The notes under the pieces were generated by a model, which saw only the letters and a program-made list of their open reading frames with translations, had not been told where the DNA came from and did no database searches. A program made the translations under genes and the position numbers. A DNA stretch of 42,791 nucleotides from an uncultured Acetobacteraceae bacterium (GTDB lineage: Bacteria > Pseudomonadota > Alphaproteobacteria > Acetobacterales > Acetobacteraceae), in the NCBI GenBank assembly GCA_903877125.1, contig CAIRCM010000224.1, positions 1-42,791 on the forward strand, in the 5' to 3' direction. Of the stretch, positions 36,280 to 42,386 are shown in pieces (within the stretch, counting starts at the first letter, position 1; every line of letters begins with the position of its first letter).

Positions 36280-36969
36280 TCAAGCCGGCTCAAGACCAGT
36301 GCGCCGAAGCACCGGCACCGCCTCCGCAGAGGCAAGAAAGCGCGCGAACATCGCGGCGGCCTCGGCCTGCGGCGACGCGGTCAACAATCCGGCCGAGAAC
36401 ACCGCCACGGTCTGGACCTCATTCGGCAGACCGCCAATGACCTCGATTCCCGGCACGACCATCAGCTCGCTGATCTGCTGCACCGCGAGATCTGCCTCCC
36501 CACTGACCAGCCGTTCGGCGGTGAAGCCGGTGGACGCCACCGTCGCCCTGGCATTGACGGCTTCGGCGATGCCAAGCCGCTCGATCAGCCCGGCGAAATA
36601 AATCCCGCTGGCACCGATCCGGGAATAGCAGACCGATCGCGCCGCCAGCAACGCCGCCTTGAATGCATCGACCGTATGGATCTCCGGTTTCGGCGCGCCG
36701 GCCTTGACCGCGATCCCGACGAAGGAGCGGGCGATATCGGTGCGGCTGTTCGGCCGCATGACCCCCTCGCCGATCAGGTCGTCGATGCCCTGCGCGGTGA
36801 GAATGGCGATATCGGCAACCTCCCCGCCGCGCAATCGCTCCAGCAGCGCGACCGTCGGGGAGAAATCGGACTCGACCGCCATGCCGCCGTCGGCCTCCCA
36901 GGCTGCGCAGAGGGCGCGCATCCCGCCCATCACGGCCAAGGTGGAAAGCAAACGCAGGGTCGCGGGCAT
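36280..36969 (-). CDS. ModA-like substrate-binding protein without a signal peptide
   Basis: 229 residues from 36969, chosen for AAGGA 8 nt upstream; the frame is open to 37098 but that extension overlaps the NUDIX start region. The fold is that of molybdate/tungstate-type binding proteins (SBP_bac_11): LERLRGGEVADIAILTAQGIDDLIGEG, then YSRIGASGIYFAGLIERLGI and LVSGEADLAVQQISEL. The N-terminus (MPATLRLLSTLAVMGGMR) has no charged n-region or cleavage site, so it is likely cytoplasmic. Such leaderless relatives may act as ligand sensors rather than transport proteins. No transporter gene is nearby. Confidence 0.8.
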   Translation of the reverse strand: MPATLRLLSTLAVMGGMRALCAAWEADGGMAVESDFSPTVALLERLRGGEVADIAILTAQGIDDLIGEGVMRPNSRTDIARSFVGIAVKAGAPKPEIHTVDAFKAALLAARSVCYSRIGASGIYFAGLIERLGIAEAVNARATVASTGFTAERLVSGEADLAVQQISELMVVPGIEVIGGLPNEVQTVAVFSAGLLTASPQAEAAAMFARFLASAEAVPVLRRTGLEPA

Positions 36970-37090
36970 GGTGTCATTCCTTGCAGATGATGCCTGCGGT
37001 CTATCAGGCCTGGCCGGAAAGTCGACCACCCCGGCCAGCCGCCAGGGAGTCCGTGACTTCGTTCCGCAAACGCGGTATGGCGCGTGCCCC

Positions 37091-37513
37091 ATGCCCAAGA
37101 GGAAGTATCAGGACCAGACTCAATTCGCCGCCCTGCCCTGCCGACTGGCCAAGGACGGGACGCACGAGGTCATGCTTCTGACCTCCCGCGACACGGGGCG
37201 CTGGATCATCCCCAAGGGCTGGCCGATCAAAGGCCTGAAGCCCCGGCAGGTCGCGGCCCTGGAAGCCTACGAAGAAGCCGGCCTCCGCGGCCGCATGCTC
37301 GGCGCCAAACCCGTCGGAAAATTCCACTACGCCAAGCAGATCGAGACCGACGCAGTGCTGTGCGAGGTCCGCGTCTACCTGATGTGGGTCGATGAGCAGT
37401 TGGACGACTGGCCGGAAAAGGCCGTTCGCCGTACCGAATGGTTTTCCGTCGAAGACGCCGCCGCACGCGTCGATGAGGGTGCGCTGTCGGAGATTATTCT
37501 GCGGTTATCGTAG
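37091..37513 (+). CDS. NUDIX hydrolase
   Basis: 140 residues. The NUDIX helix region is GWPIKGLKPRQVAALEAYEEAGLRG: the last half LEAYEEAGL keeps the EE-x-G metal ligands but has Leu where the consensus REUxEExGU has Arg, a variant also seen in diphosphoinositol-polyphosphate-type relatives. PKGWPIKG precedes it. The substrate is some nucleoside- or inositol-type diphosphate. The ATG at 37091 has no clear ribosome site. Divergent from the ModA-like gene, with about 120 nt between. Confidence 0.88.
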   Translation: MPKRKYQDQTQFAALPCRLAKDGTHEVMLLTSRDTGRWIIPKGWPIKGLKPRQVAALEAYEEAGLRGRMLGAKPVGKFHYAKQIETDAVLCEVRVYLMWVDEQLDDWPEKAVRRTEWFSVEDAAARVDEGALSEIILRLS

Positions 37514-37548
37514 CGTATCGGCAGCCACGAGGCGGCCCGGACAGCAAA

Positions 37549-37566
37549 GTCTGCCTGTCGGCAGAC
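37549..37566 (-). terminator. Hairpin between the NUDIX and tRNA-Gly genes
   Basis: GTCTGCC, loop TGTC, GGCAGAC (37549-37566) is a perfect 7-bp stem. On the minus strand it is followed by TTTGCTG, so it may serve as the tRNA-Gly terminator about 35 nt after the tRNA end; the plus-strand tail for the NUDIX gene is poorer. Confidence 0.4.
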
Positions 37567-37599
37567 CCGTAATAACCAACTGTTTCCCTTGAGAAAATC

Positions 37600-37674
37600 T
37601 GGAGCGGGCGATGGGATTCGAACCCACGACCCCAACCTTGGCAAGGTTGTGCTCTACCCCTGAGCTACGCCCGC
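37600..37674 (-). tRNA. tRNA-Gly (anticodon GCC)
   Basis: Read on the minus strand the gene folds as a standard tRNA: acceptor stem GCGGGCG pairing with CGCCCGC, D arm GCTCAGGGGTAGAGC, anticodon arm CAACC-TTGCCAA-GGTTG with anticodon GCC, and T arm GTGGGTTCGAATCCCAT. The CCA end is encoded (37600-37602). Discriminator base T. A good promoter is listed at 37694-37722. Confidence 0.97.
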
Positions 37675-37693
37675 CGCTCCGTCGGAGGCCCGC

Positions 37694-37722
37694 TAATTAG
37701 GGGCGGTCGGATTAGATTGCAA
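37694..37722 (-). promoter_or_regulatory. Promoter of tRNA-Gly
   Basis: On the minus strand TTGCAA (37717-37722) and TAATTA (37694-37699) are 17 bp apart, and the -10 ends 19 nt before the mature tRNA. The spacing and hexamers fit a sigma-70 promoter for a short tRNA transcript. Confidence 0.65.
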
Positions 37723-37776
37723 CCCCATGAATCACCCAATTTCGACAAAACCGTGCTGATCCATCAGACCCCCGCG

Positions 37777-37802
37777 GAAAACCCCCGTCGAAAACCCCCG
37801 TC
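37777..37802 (+). repeat. Two tandem copies of a 13-bp repeat upstream of cnoX
   Basis: GAAAACCCCCGTC occurs at 37777-37789 and again at 37790-37802, followed by the partial GGAAAC. Located between the tRNA promoter and the candidate cnoX promoter. Probably replication slippage. Confidence 0.85.
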
Positions 37803-37859
37803 GGAAACTCTGGACGCGCCGCCCGCATATCGGCATGGTCCGGCCAGACATCACCGCGC

Positions 37860-37890
37860 TTGTTTTAGCGACAAAGCAGCGCATTTATAC
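37860..37890 (+). promoter_or_regulatory. Candidate promoter of the cnoX operon
   Basis: TTGTTT (37860-37865) and TTTATA (37884-37889) are 18 bp apart and lie about 40 nt upstream of the cnoX ATG. The stretch is the most AT-rich in this intergenic region. The CTTG start of the -35 would also suit a heat-shock sigma factor, but the -10 does not clearly match. Confidence 0.4.
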
Positions 37891-37928
37891 GGGCGCGAAC
37901 GTCCGAAACGCGGGAACAGAACGACACC

Positions 37929-38852
37929 ATGGATACCATTATCGGCCAAGACCCTGCCTCCAGCGCCATGATCGTGGATGCCGATCAAAAATCCTTCATG
38001 AAGGAGGTGATCGAGGCATCGCGCACCCTCCCCGTCCTCGTGGACTTCTGGGCAACCTGGTGCGGCCCCTGCAAACAGCTCACCCCCACGCTGGAAAAAG
38101 TCACCAAAGCCGCCGGCGGCCGCATCAAGCTGGTAAAGGTCGACATCGACGCGAATCGCGCACTGGTCCAGCAACTCGCCCAAATGGGCCTGCCCATGCA
38201 GTCCGTCCCCACCGTCGTCGCCTTCTGGCAGGGCCAGATCGCCGACCTGTTCCAGGGCGCGCTCCCGGAATCGGAGGTCAAACGCTTCGTCGAAACCCTC
38301 CTGAAAGCCGCCGGCGGCACCATGCCAACCGCCGATACCCTGGCCGAGGCGAAAACCGCCCTCGAACAGGGCGACGCCCAAACCGCCGGGGAACTGTTCA
38401 GCAGCGTCCTGAGCGACGAACCCGAAAACGGCGACGCCTGGGGCGGCCTCATCCGCGCACTCATGGCGCTCGGCCAGGAAGACCAGGCCCTCCAGGCGCT
38501 GGAACAGGTGCCCGAAAAAATCGCCGAACACGCCGAAATCGCCGGCGCCCGCAGCGCGCTCATGCTGGCGAAGGAGGGGCGCGAGGCCACCGCGAAGCTG
38601 TCGGTCTACGAAGCCCGACTCGCCGCCGATCCCGCGGATCATGAAGCCCGCTACGAACTCGCCACCGCTCTCAACGCCATGGGCCAGCACGAACAGGCCG
38701 CCGACGCCCTGCTGGAAATCGTCAAGCGTGCCCGCACTTGGAACGAAGGCGCCGCCCGCGTCCAACTGCTGAAATTCTTCGAAGCCTGGGGCTCCGACGA
38801 CCCGGTCACACAAACCGCCCGCCGCCGCCTCTCGGCGATCCTGTTCAGCTAA
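37929..38852 (+). CDS. cnoX: CnoX-like chaperedoxin (thioredoxin domain plus TPR)
   Basis: 307 residues. The thioredoxin domain (about 12-125) has the active site FWATWCGPCKQL with Cys45 and Cys48, and the cis-Pro loop SVPTVVAFW. The C-terminal half is TPR-like (LEQGDAQTAGELFS, LMALGQEDQALQALEQVP, LATALNAMGQHEQAADALLEI). This is the YbbN/CnoX layout: a holdase that protects unfolded proteins under oxidative stress and transfers them to GroEL. The WCGPC form, unlike E. coli SQHC, should be redox-active. It abuts the next gene without a gap. Confidence 0.92.
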   Translation: MDTIIGQDPASSAMIVDADQKSFMKEVIEASRTLPVLVDFWATWCGPCKQLTPTLEKVTKAAGGRIKLVKVDIDANRALVQQLAQMGLPMQSVPTVVAFWQGQIADLFQGALPESEVKRFVETLLKAAGGTMPTADTLAEAKTALEQGDAQTAGELFSSVLSDEPENGDAWGGLIRALMALGQEDQALQALEQVPEKIAEHAEIAGARSALMLAKEGREATAKLSVYEARLAADPADHEARYELATALNAMGQHEQAADALLEIVKRARTWNEGAARVQLLKFFEAWGSDDPVTQTARRRLSAILFS

Positions 38853-39518
38853 ATGGCCGACCTCCACCCGCTTTGGGAACGGTTGCCAACCGAATTCGCG
38901 GTCTTCCCGCTGTCCGGTGCGCTGCTGCTGCCGCGCGGGAAGCTCCCGCTGAACATATTCGAACCGCGCTATCTCGCGATGGTCGAGGACTCTCTCGGCC
39001 TCGGGCGCATGTTCGGCATGATCCAACCCGACCCGCAACGCACCGGTGCCGAGCATGGGCCGGGCCTATACCGCGTGGGATGTTTGGGCCGTCTGTCGTC
39101 GTTCAGCGAAACCGATGACGGTCGATTCCACATCACCCTGACCGGCCTCAGCCGATTCGCGGTCGCCGACGAAATCCTGGGACGGCGCGGTTACCGGCGG
39201 GTGCGCGCGGACTTCTCCGCGTTCCCGAACGACCTCGACCCCACACCGCAGTCCACCGGCGTGGAACGGGAGGCCTTGCTGATCGCCCTCAAGGCCTATT
39301 TCCACGAGCAAAAATTCGACGCCAACTGGGACGCCATCCGCCGCCTGCCGCCGGAAGCACTGGTGCTGACATTGTCGATGGTCTGTCCCTTCGAACCCGC
39401 CGAAAAACAGGCCTTGCTGGAAGCCCCGACCGAGGCCGAACGCGCCGCCACCCTGCTGGCCCTGTTGCAGATGGGCGCCGCCGGCTCCGACCTGCCGCCC
39501 GGCCGCCAAGCGAGCTGA
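38853..39518 (+). CDS. LON substrate-binding-domain protein
   Basis: 221 residues, a stand-alone Lon N-terminal (PUA-like) domain without ATPase or protease parts: [33 protein letters not shown] is the typical start, then [18 protein letters not shown] and [11 protein letters not shown], and a C-terminal helical part with [16 protein letters not shown]. Its role is unknown; proteins of this kind commonly sit next to the thioredoxin-domain gene in alphaproteobacteria. It begins directly after the cnoX stop. Confidence 0.92.
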   Translation: MADLHPLWERLPTEFAVFPLSGALLLPRGKLPLNIFEPRYLAMVEDSLGLGRMFGMIQPDPQRTGAEHGPGLYRVGCLGRLSSFSETDDGRFHITLTGLSRFAVADEILGRRGYRRVRADFSAFPNDLDPTPQSTGVEREALLIALKAYFHEQKFDANWDAIRRLPPEALVLTLSMVCPFEPAEKQALLEAPTEAERAATLLALLQMGAAGSDLPPGRQAS

Positions 39519-39523
39519 CCCTC

Positions 39524-39715
39524 ATGACCGAACCCCGCCCTGCCCCGATGGATCCCCGCCTGCTGGAAATCCTGGTCTGTCCCCTGACCAAGGGGCCGCT
39601 GGAATACGACCGCGACGCCGGCGAGCTGATCAGCCGCAAAGCCGCCCTCGCCTACCCGATTCGCGACGGCATTCCGATCATGCTGCCGGAAGAAGCCCGC
39701 AAGCTGGACGACTGA
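39524..39715 (+). CDS. Trm112-family small protein (YcaR-like)
   Basis: 63 residues: [40 protein letters not shown], then PEEARKLDD. This is the bacterial Trm112/UPF0434 form with one cysteine only, so it does not hold the zinc site of the eukaryotic methyltransferase activator. The function in bacteria is not firmly set. It lies 5 nt after the LON-domain gene and its TGA overlaps the next ATG. Confidence 0.9.
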   Translation: MTEPRPAPMDPRLLEILVCPLTKGPLEYDRDAGELISRKAALAYPIRDGIPIMLPEEARKLDD

Positions 39716-40068
39716 TGCATATCGCCACCGACATCAAATACAGCAAAGCCACCAAGACCCTCACGGTGGCCTTCGACGATGGCACCAGCGTGGCTCTGCC
39801 CGCGGAATATCTGCGCGTCGAAAGCCCCAGCGCCGAGGTCCAGGGCCACGGACCCGACCAGCGCAAAACCATCGCCGGCCGCCGCCATGTCGGAATCATG
39901 GAAATCGAACCCGTCGGCAACTACGCCGTCCGCCTGATTTTCGACGACCTGCACGATTCCGGCCTCTTCACCTGGGACTATTTTTACGAGCTCGGCGTCG
40001 AACGCGACCGTCGCTGGGCCGCGTATCTGGAAGCCCTGGCGACCCAGGGCCTCAGCCGAGACCCCTGA
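39715..40068 (+). CDS. DUF971-domain protein
   Basis: 117 residues of the gamma-butyrobetaine-hydroxylase-like N-terminal domain: IKYSKATKTLTVAFDDGTSVALPAEYLRV, then GRRHVGIMEIEPVGNYAVRLIFDDLHDSGLFTWDYFYELG. The C-terminal hydroxylase part is absent. Single-domain members are common but not characterised and may act in iron-sulfur protein handling. The ATG overlaps the Trm112-like stop (TGATG), and its stop overlaps the Smr ATG in the same way. Confidence 0.92.
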   Translation: MHIATDIKYSKATKTLTVAFDDGTSVALPAEYLRVESPSAEVQGHGPDQRKTIAGRRHVGIMEIEPVGNYAVRLIFDDLHDSGLFTWDYFYELGVERDRRWAAYLEALATQGLSRDP

Positions 40069-40595
40069 TGCCGCCCCGCCGACGTACCCTGTCGGAGCTC
40101 GACCGAGCCGAGTGGGCAAACTATGCTCGCCGTATTGCCCCGCTGCGCGGTTCGGTGCCAGTCGTCGCGCCAGCCGAACCCGTCGAATCGACGGTCGTCG
40201 TCCGCCCCGATGAACCCATCCGCCGCCCACCCCGACCCGCCGCCGGCGCCACACCGGTCGCGGTCGGCGGACAGCCCGGCGGCATCGACACCGGCACCTG
40301 GAAGCGTTTTGCCACCGGCAAGCTGGCCACCGTCCGCCGCCTCGATTTGCACGGCCAAACCACCCAGCGTGCGTTCCACAGCCTGATCGCCTTCATCCGC
40401 ACCGCGCACGCCGACCACATCCGCTGTGTCGAGGTGATCACCGGCCGCGGCAGCGGGGAGCAAGGCGGCGCCATCAAGCGGGAATTCCCGATCTGGCTCA
40501 ACCTGCCCGAAATCCGCCCCCTGATTCTCGCCGCCAGCCACCCCCATGCCGCCAATCCCGGTTCGGTGCGGCTTTTGCTGAAGCGAATCCGGTGA
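40068..40595 (+). CDS. Smr (MutS2 C-terminal)-domain protein
   Basis: 175 residues. The first 85 are basic and proline-rich (linker-like). The Smr domain follows: LDLHGQTTQRAFHSLIAF (the LDxHG motif) and VITGRGSGEQGGAIKREFPIWL, then ILAASHPHAANPGSVRLLLKR. Smr domains nick branched or damaged nucleic acids or RNA. The gene is coupled to its neighbours by TGATG upstream and GTGA downstream. Confidence 0.93.
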   Translation: MPPRRRTLSELDRAEWANYARRIAPLRGSVPVVAPAEPVESTVVVRPDEPIRRPPRPAAGATPVAVGGQPGGIDTGTWKRFATGKLATVRRLDLHGQTTQRAFHSLIAFIRTAHADHIRCVEVITGRGSGEQGGAIKREFPIWLNLPEIRPLILAASHPHAANPGSVRLLLKRIR

Positions 40596-40999
40596 CACCC
40601 TTCGGCGCCCGCCTACGCAGCCTGCGCGCCGAGCGGGGGGTCACCCTGAAACAACTGGCCGAGGCGCTACAGGTATCCGCCGCCTATTTGTCGTCGCTCG
40701 AACACGGCAAACGCGGCGCCCCGCGCGCCGGCCTCGTGCATCAGGTCAACGAGTATTTCGGGCTGATCTGGGATGAGGCCGATGACCTGTCAGGTCTCGC
40801 GAAACTGTCCAACCCGCGCGTGACGGTCAACACCGCCGGCCTGACGCCGGAGCAAACCGCGCTGGCGAATCGGCTGGCCCAGGCCATTCATCGCCTGACG
40901 CCCGAGACGGTCGCATCGCTGCACGCCATCCTGGATACGACAACGCCGCAACCCAAACCCAGGCTGCGGCGCGCGGCGAGAAAAACAAAATCGAATTAG
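40592..40999 (+). CDS. XRE-family helix-turn-helix protein
   Basis: 135 residues with a GTG start overlapping the Smr stop. The HTH (3-xRLRSLRAERGVTLKQLAEALQ-xxxx-YLSSLEHGKRGAP) is followed by a region of unknown role (FGLIWDEADDLSGLAKLSNPRV, LTPEQTALANRLAQAIHRL) and a basic tail RLRRAARKTKSN. The layout fits a single-domain regulator of a family often placed at the end of this gene run. Its stop overlaps the HigA-like gene tail-to-tail by 4 nt. Confidence 0.88.
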   Translation: MTPFGARLRSLRAERGVTLKQLAEALQVSAAYLSSLEHGKRGAPRAGLVHQVNEYFGLIWDEADDLSGLAKLSNPRVTVNTAGLTPEQTALANRLAQAIHRLTPETVASLHAILDTTTPQPKPRLRRAARKTKSN

Positions 41000-41292
41000 G
41001 CCGCGAGCTGCATCACGCTCGATTCGATTTCGGCGCCGACCCGCATCCGAGCGGTCGCGAGATCGTAGGCGCTCTGCAGGCCCAGCCAGAATTGCGGGCT
41101 GGTCCGGAAGCATCGCGCCAGACGCAGCGCCAGGTCGGAGTTCAGCGGGGCTTCGTCGTCGATCAGAAGCTCGATCCGGTCGGGCGACACCCCCAAAGCA
41201 TGGGCCAACGCCGCAGCATCGAGCCGCAAGGGCTCCATATACTCTTCGCGAAGGACCCGTCCTGGGTGCATCAGGCTGCTCATGCGTGCCAT
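40996..41292 (-). CDS. higA: HigA-type antitoxin, toxin gene absent
   Basis: 98 residues: MHPGRVLREEYMEPLRLDAAALAHALGVS is the HigA/VapI start, and LLIDDEAPLNSDLALRLARCFRTSPQFWLGLQSAYDLATAR completes the Xre-type DNA-binding fold. HigA normally follows HigB on the same strand; the 240 nt upstream of it (41293-41534) hold no HigB-like frame. It may be an orphan antitoxin acting as a regulator or a remnant. A 17-bp palindrome at 41359-41375 lies about 67 nt upstream of its ATG. Confidence 0.9.
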   Translation of the reverse strand: MARMSSLMHPGRVLREEYMEPLRLDAAALAHALGVSPDRIELLIDDEAPLNSDLALRLARCFRTSPQFWLGLQSAYDLATARMRVGAEIESSVMQLAA

Positions 41293-41534
41293 CGTTCGAC
41301 CTATTGGTTGGAACGAGGGTGCTTATGAAACGGACTCATGGCGGAATTTGGGCAGATTATGCCGCAATGCGGCATTTCATGCCTTATTCGAACAGACGAC
41401 CCGCGGGACAGCCGCTGATCGCGGGAGCGGGCCGCGGCCCCGACCGTGTCATACCGGAGGTCGTCGGCCGCGAACGCCAGCCCGGCGCGGAGCGTCGGGG
41501 CTGATTGTCTCCGACGCCTCGGCCACCGCCCGAC
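41293..41534. other. Non-coding stretch between higA and the REP-like array
   Basis: No gene is supported. The overlapping plus-strand frames have arginine- and proline-rich translations. The notable part is a perfect palindrome, ATGCCGCA-A-TGCGGCAT (41359-41375), which could be the operator for the HigA-like protein; on the minus strand TAATCT follows it. Confidence 0.5.
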
Positions 41535-41706
41535 CCACCCGCGTCATGCCGCCGCATGCCGGCACCCACGCCTCCAGGGGCCTTTTTTGTCATGATGGTT
41601 CCACCCGCGTCATGCCGGCGCATGCCGGCACCCACGCCTCCCCGGGTCTTTTTTGTCATGATGGTTCCACCCGCGTCATGCCGGCGCATGCCGGCACCCA
41701 CGCCTT
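41535..41706 (+). repeat. 66-bp tandem repeat array, REP-like unit (2.6 copies)
   Basis: Copies begin at 41535, 41601 and 41667, each starting CCACCCGCGTCATGCC, continuing with G/CGCATGCCGGCACCCACG and, in copies 1 and 2, a linker with CTTTTTTGTCATGATGG. The period is exactly 66 bp, so reading frames cross it. The palindromic core (ATGCCGGC, GCCGGCA) is that of REP-like intergenic repeats of proteobacteria. Copy 3 ends 7 nt before the stop of the GIY-YIG gene. Confidence 0.9.
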
Positions 41707-41712
41707 CCGGTC

Positions 41713-42000
41713 TCAAAGCAATGAGGGGTACAAATCGACCCAATCCCAATTCATCGCGCGGATCATCCGCACTTTGTCGGCGCGGGACCAGTTCTTGATG
41801 CTCTTCTCGCGTGCGATCGCGGATACGATTTCGTCGTGGAACTCAAACCAGGCCAGACGTCCCAGCCCATAACGGGATGTGAAGCCTTGAACCTCGCCGG
41901 TCCGATGTTCATGGACACGCCGGATCAGATCCGCGGTGACGCCCGTGTAGAGCGTGCCGTTCGGCCGATTGGTCACGATGTAAACCCAACCACCTCTCAT
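41713..42000 (-). CDS. GIY-YIG nuclease-family protein
   Basis: 95 residues from the ATG at 42000; an upstream in-frame ATG at 42057 would add a non-conserved tail. The catalytic parts are the GIY-like strand GGWVYIVTNRPNGTLYTGVTADL, the Arg in LIRRVHEH, and GRLAWFEFHDEIVSAIARE with the metal-binding Glu in the last helix, followed by a basic end. It resembles stand-alone YhbQ-type nucleases. It is flanked on both sides by REP-like repeats (41535-41706 and 42071-42252), close enough that the gene may be a unit moving with them. Confidence 0.9.
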   Translation of the reverse strand: MRGGWVYIVTNRPNGTLYTGVTADLIRRVHEHRTGEVQGFTSRYGLGRLAWFEFHDEIVSAIAREKSIKNWSRADKVRMIRAMNWDWVDLYPSLL

Positions 42001-42070
42001 GGGGCGAGTTTCACCGAAATTGGTAAAGGAAGGGTTAACACCAACCGTCCCAATCATTGACGCATCGGCC

Positions 42071-42163
42071 TTCCACCCGCGTCATGCCGGCGGATGCCGG
42101 TATCCACGATTTTCGCTGCACGGAGCTTGAAAAGTCCCGGATACCGGCATTCGCCGGCATGAC
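42071..42163. repeat. Inverted pair of REP-like elements
   Basis: The forward copy (42071-42108) starts TTCCACCCGCGTCATGCC and resembles the copies at 41601 and 41667 (35 of 38 positions with the latter). The second copy (42139-42163), in reverse orientation, pairs with 42081-42105 at 24 of 25 positions around a 33-nt loop, so a long hairpin can form, as in BIME-like doublets. Confidence 0.9.
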
Positions 42164-42224
42164 GATAGGGGTCGGGCCACGAGTCAAGGTTTCGGGCGGT
42201 CGGTATAAGGTGGGGAGGAAAAAG

Positions 42225-42252
42225 CGTGGATGCCGGCATTTGCCGGCATGAC
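42225..42252 (-). repeat. Single REP-like element, reverse orientation
   Basis: CGTGGATGCCGGCATTTGCC followed by GGCATGAC is another copy of the same unit, in the orientation of the second arm at 42139-42163. Confidence 0.85.
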
Positions 42253-42386
42253 GGGGTGGGAGGCCGATATGTCAATCATTTGCGCCGTTGCTACAAAGAT
42301 CGTTCGCCCGGCTTGTTGTCTCGCCATGCCGGCGACCTGAAACGCCTCCGCCCGCCTGGCCACCGCCACGGTATCCGCGGCGCCGG

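Larger units (their letters stand above)
42001..42386. other. Non-coding stretch with REP-like elements
   Basis: Three REP-like copies (listed at 42071-42163 and 42225-42252) fill most of this stretch. No gene is supported. The part from 42253 to 42386 shows nothing recognisable apart from being immediately before the stop of the TPR gene. Confidence 0.5.

Noticed and set aside
41535-41706. CRISPR array
   Set aside because: Repeat units are directly tandem with near-identical linkers, so there are no unique spacers, and no cas gene is near.
41384-41749. Frames through the 66-bp repeats (repeated RRHDAGG-type translations)
   Set aside because: The repeat length is a multiple of three, so frames stay open; the sequence is a REP-like element, not protein.
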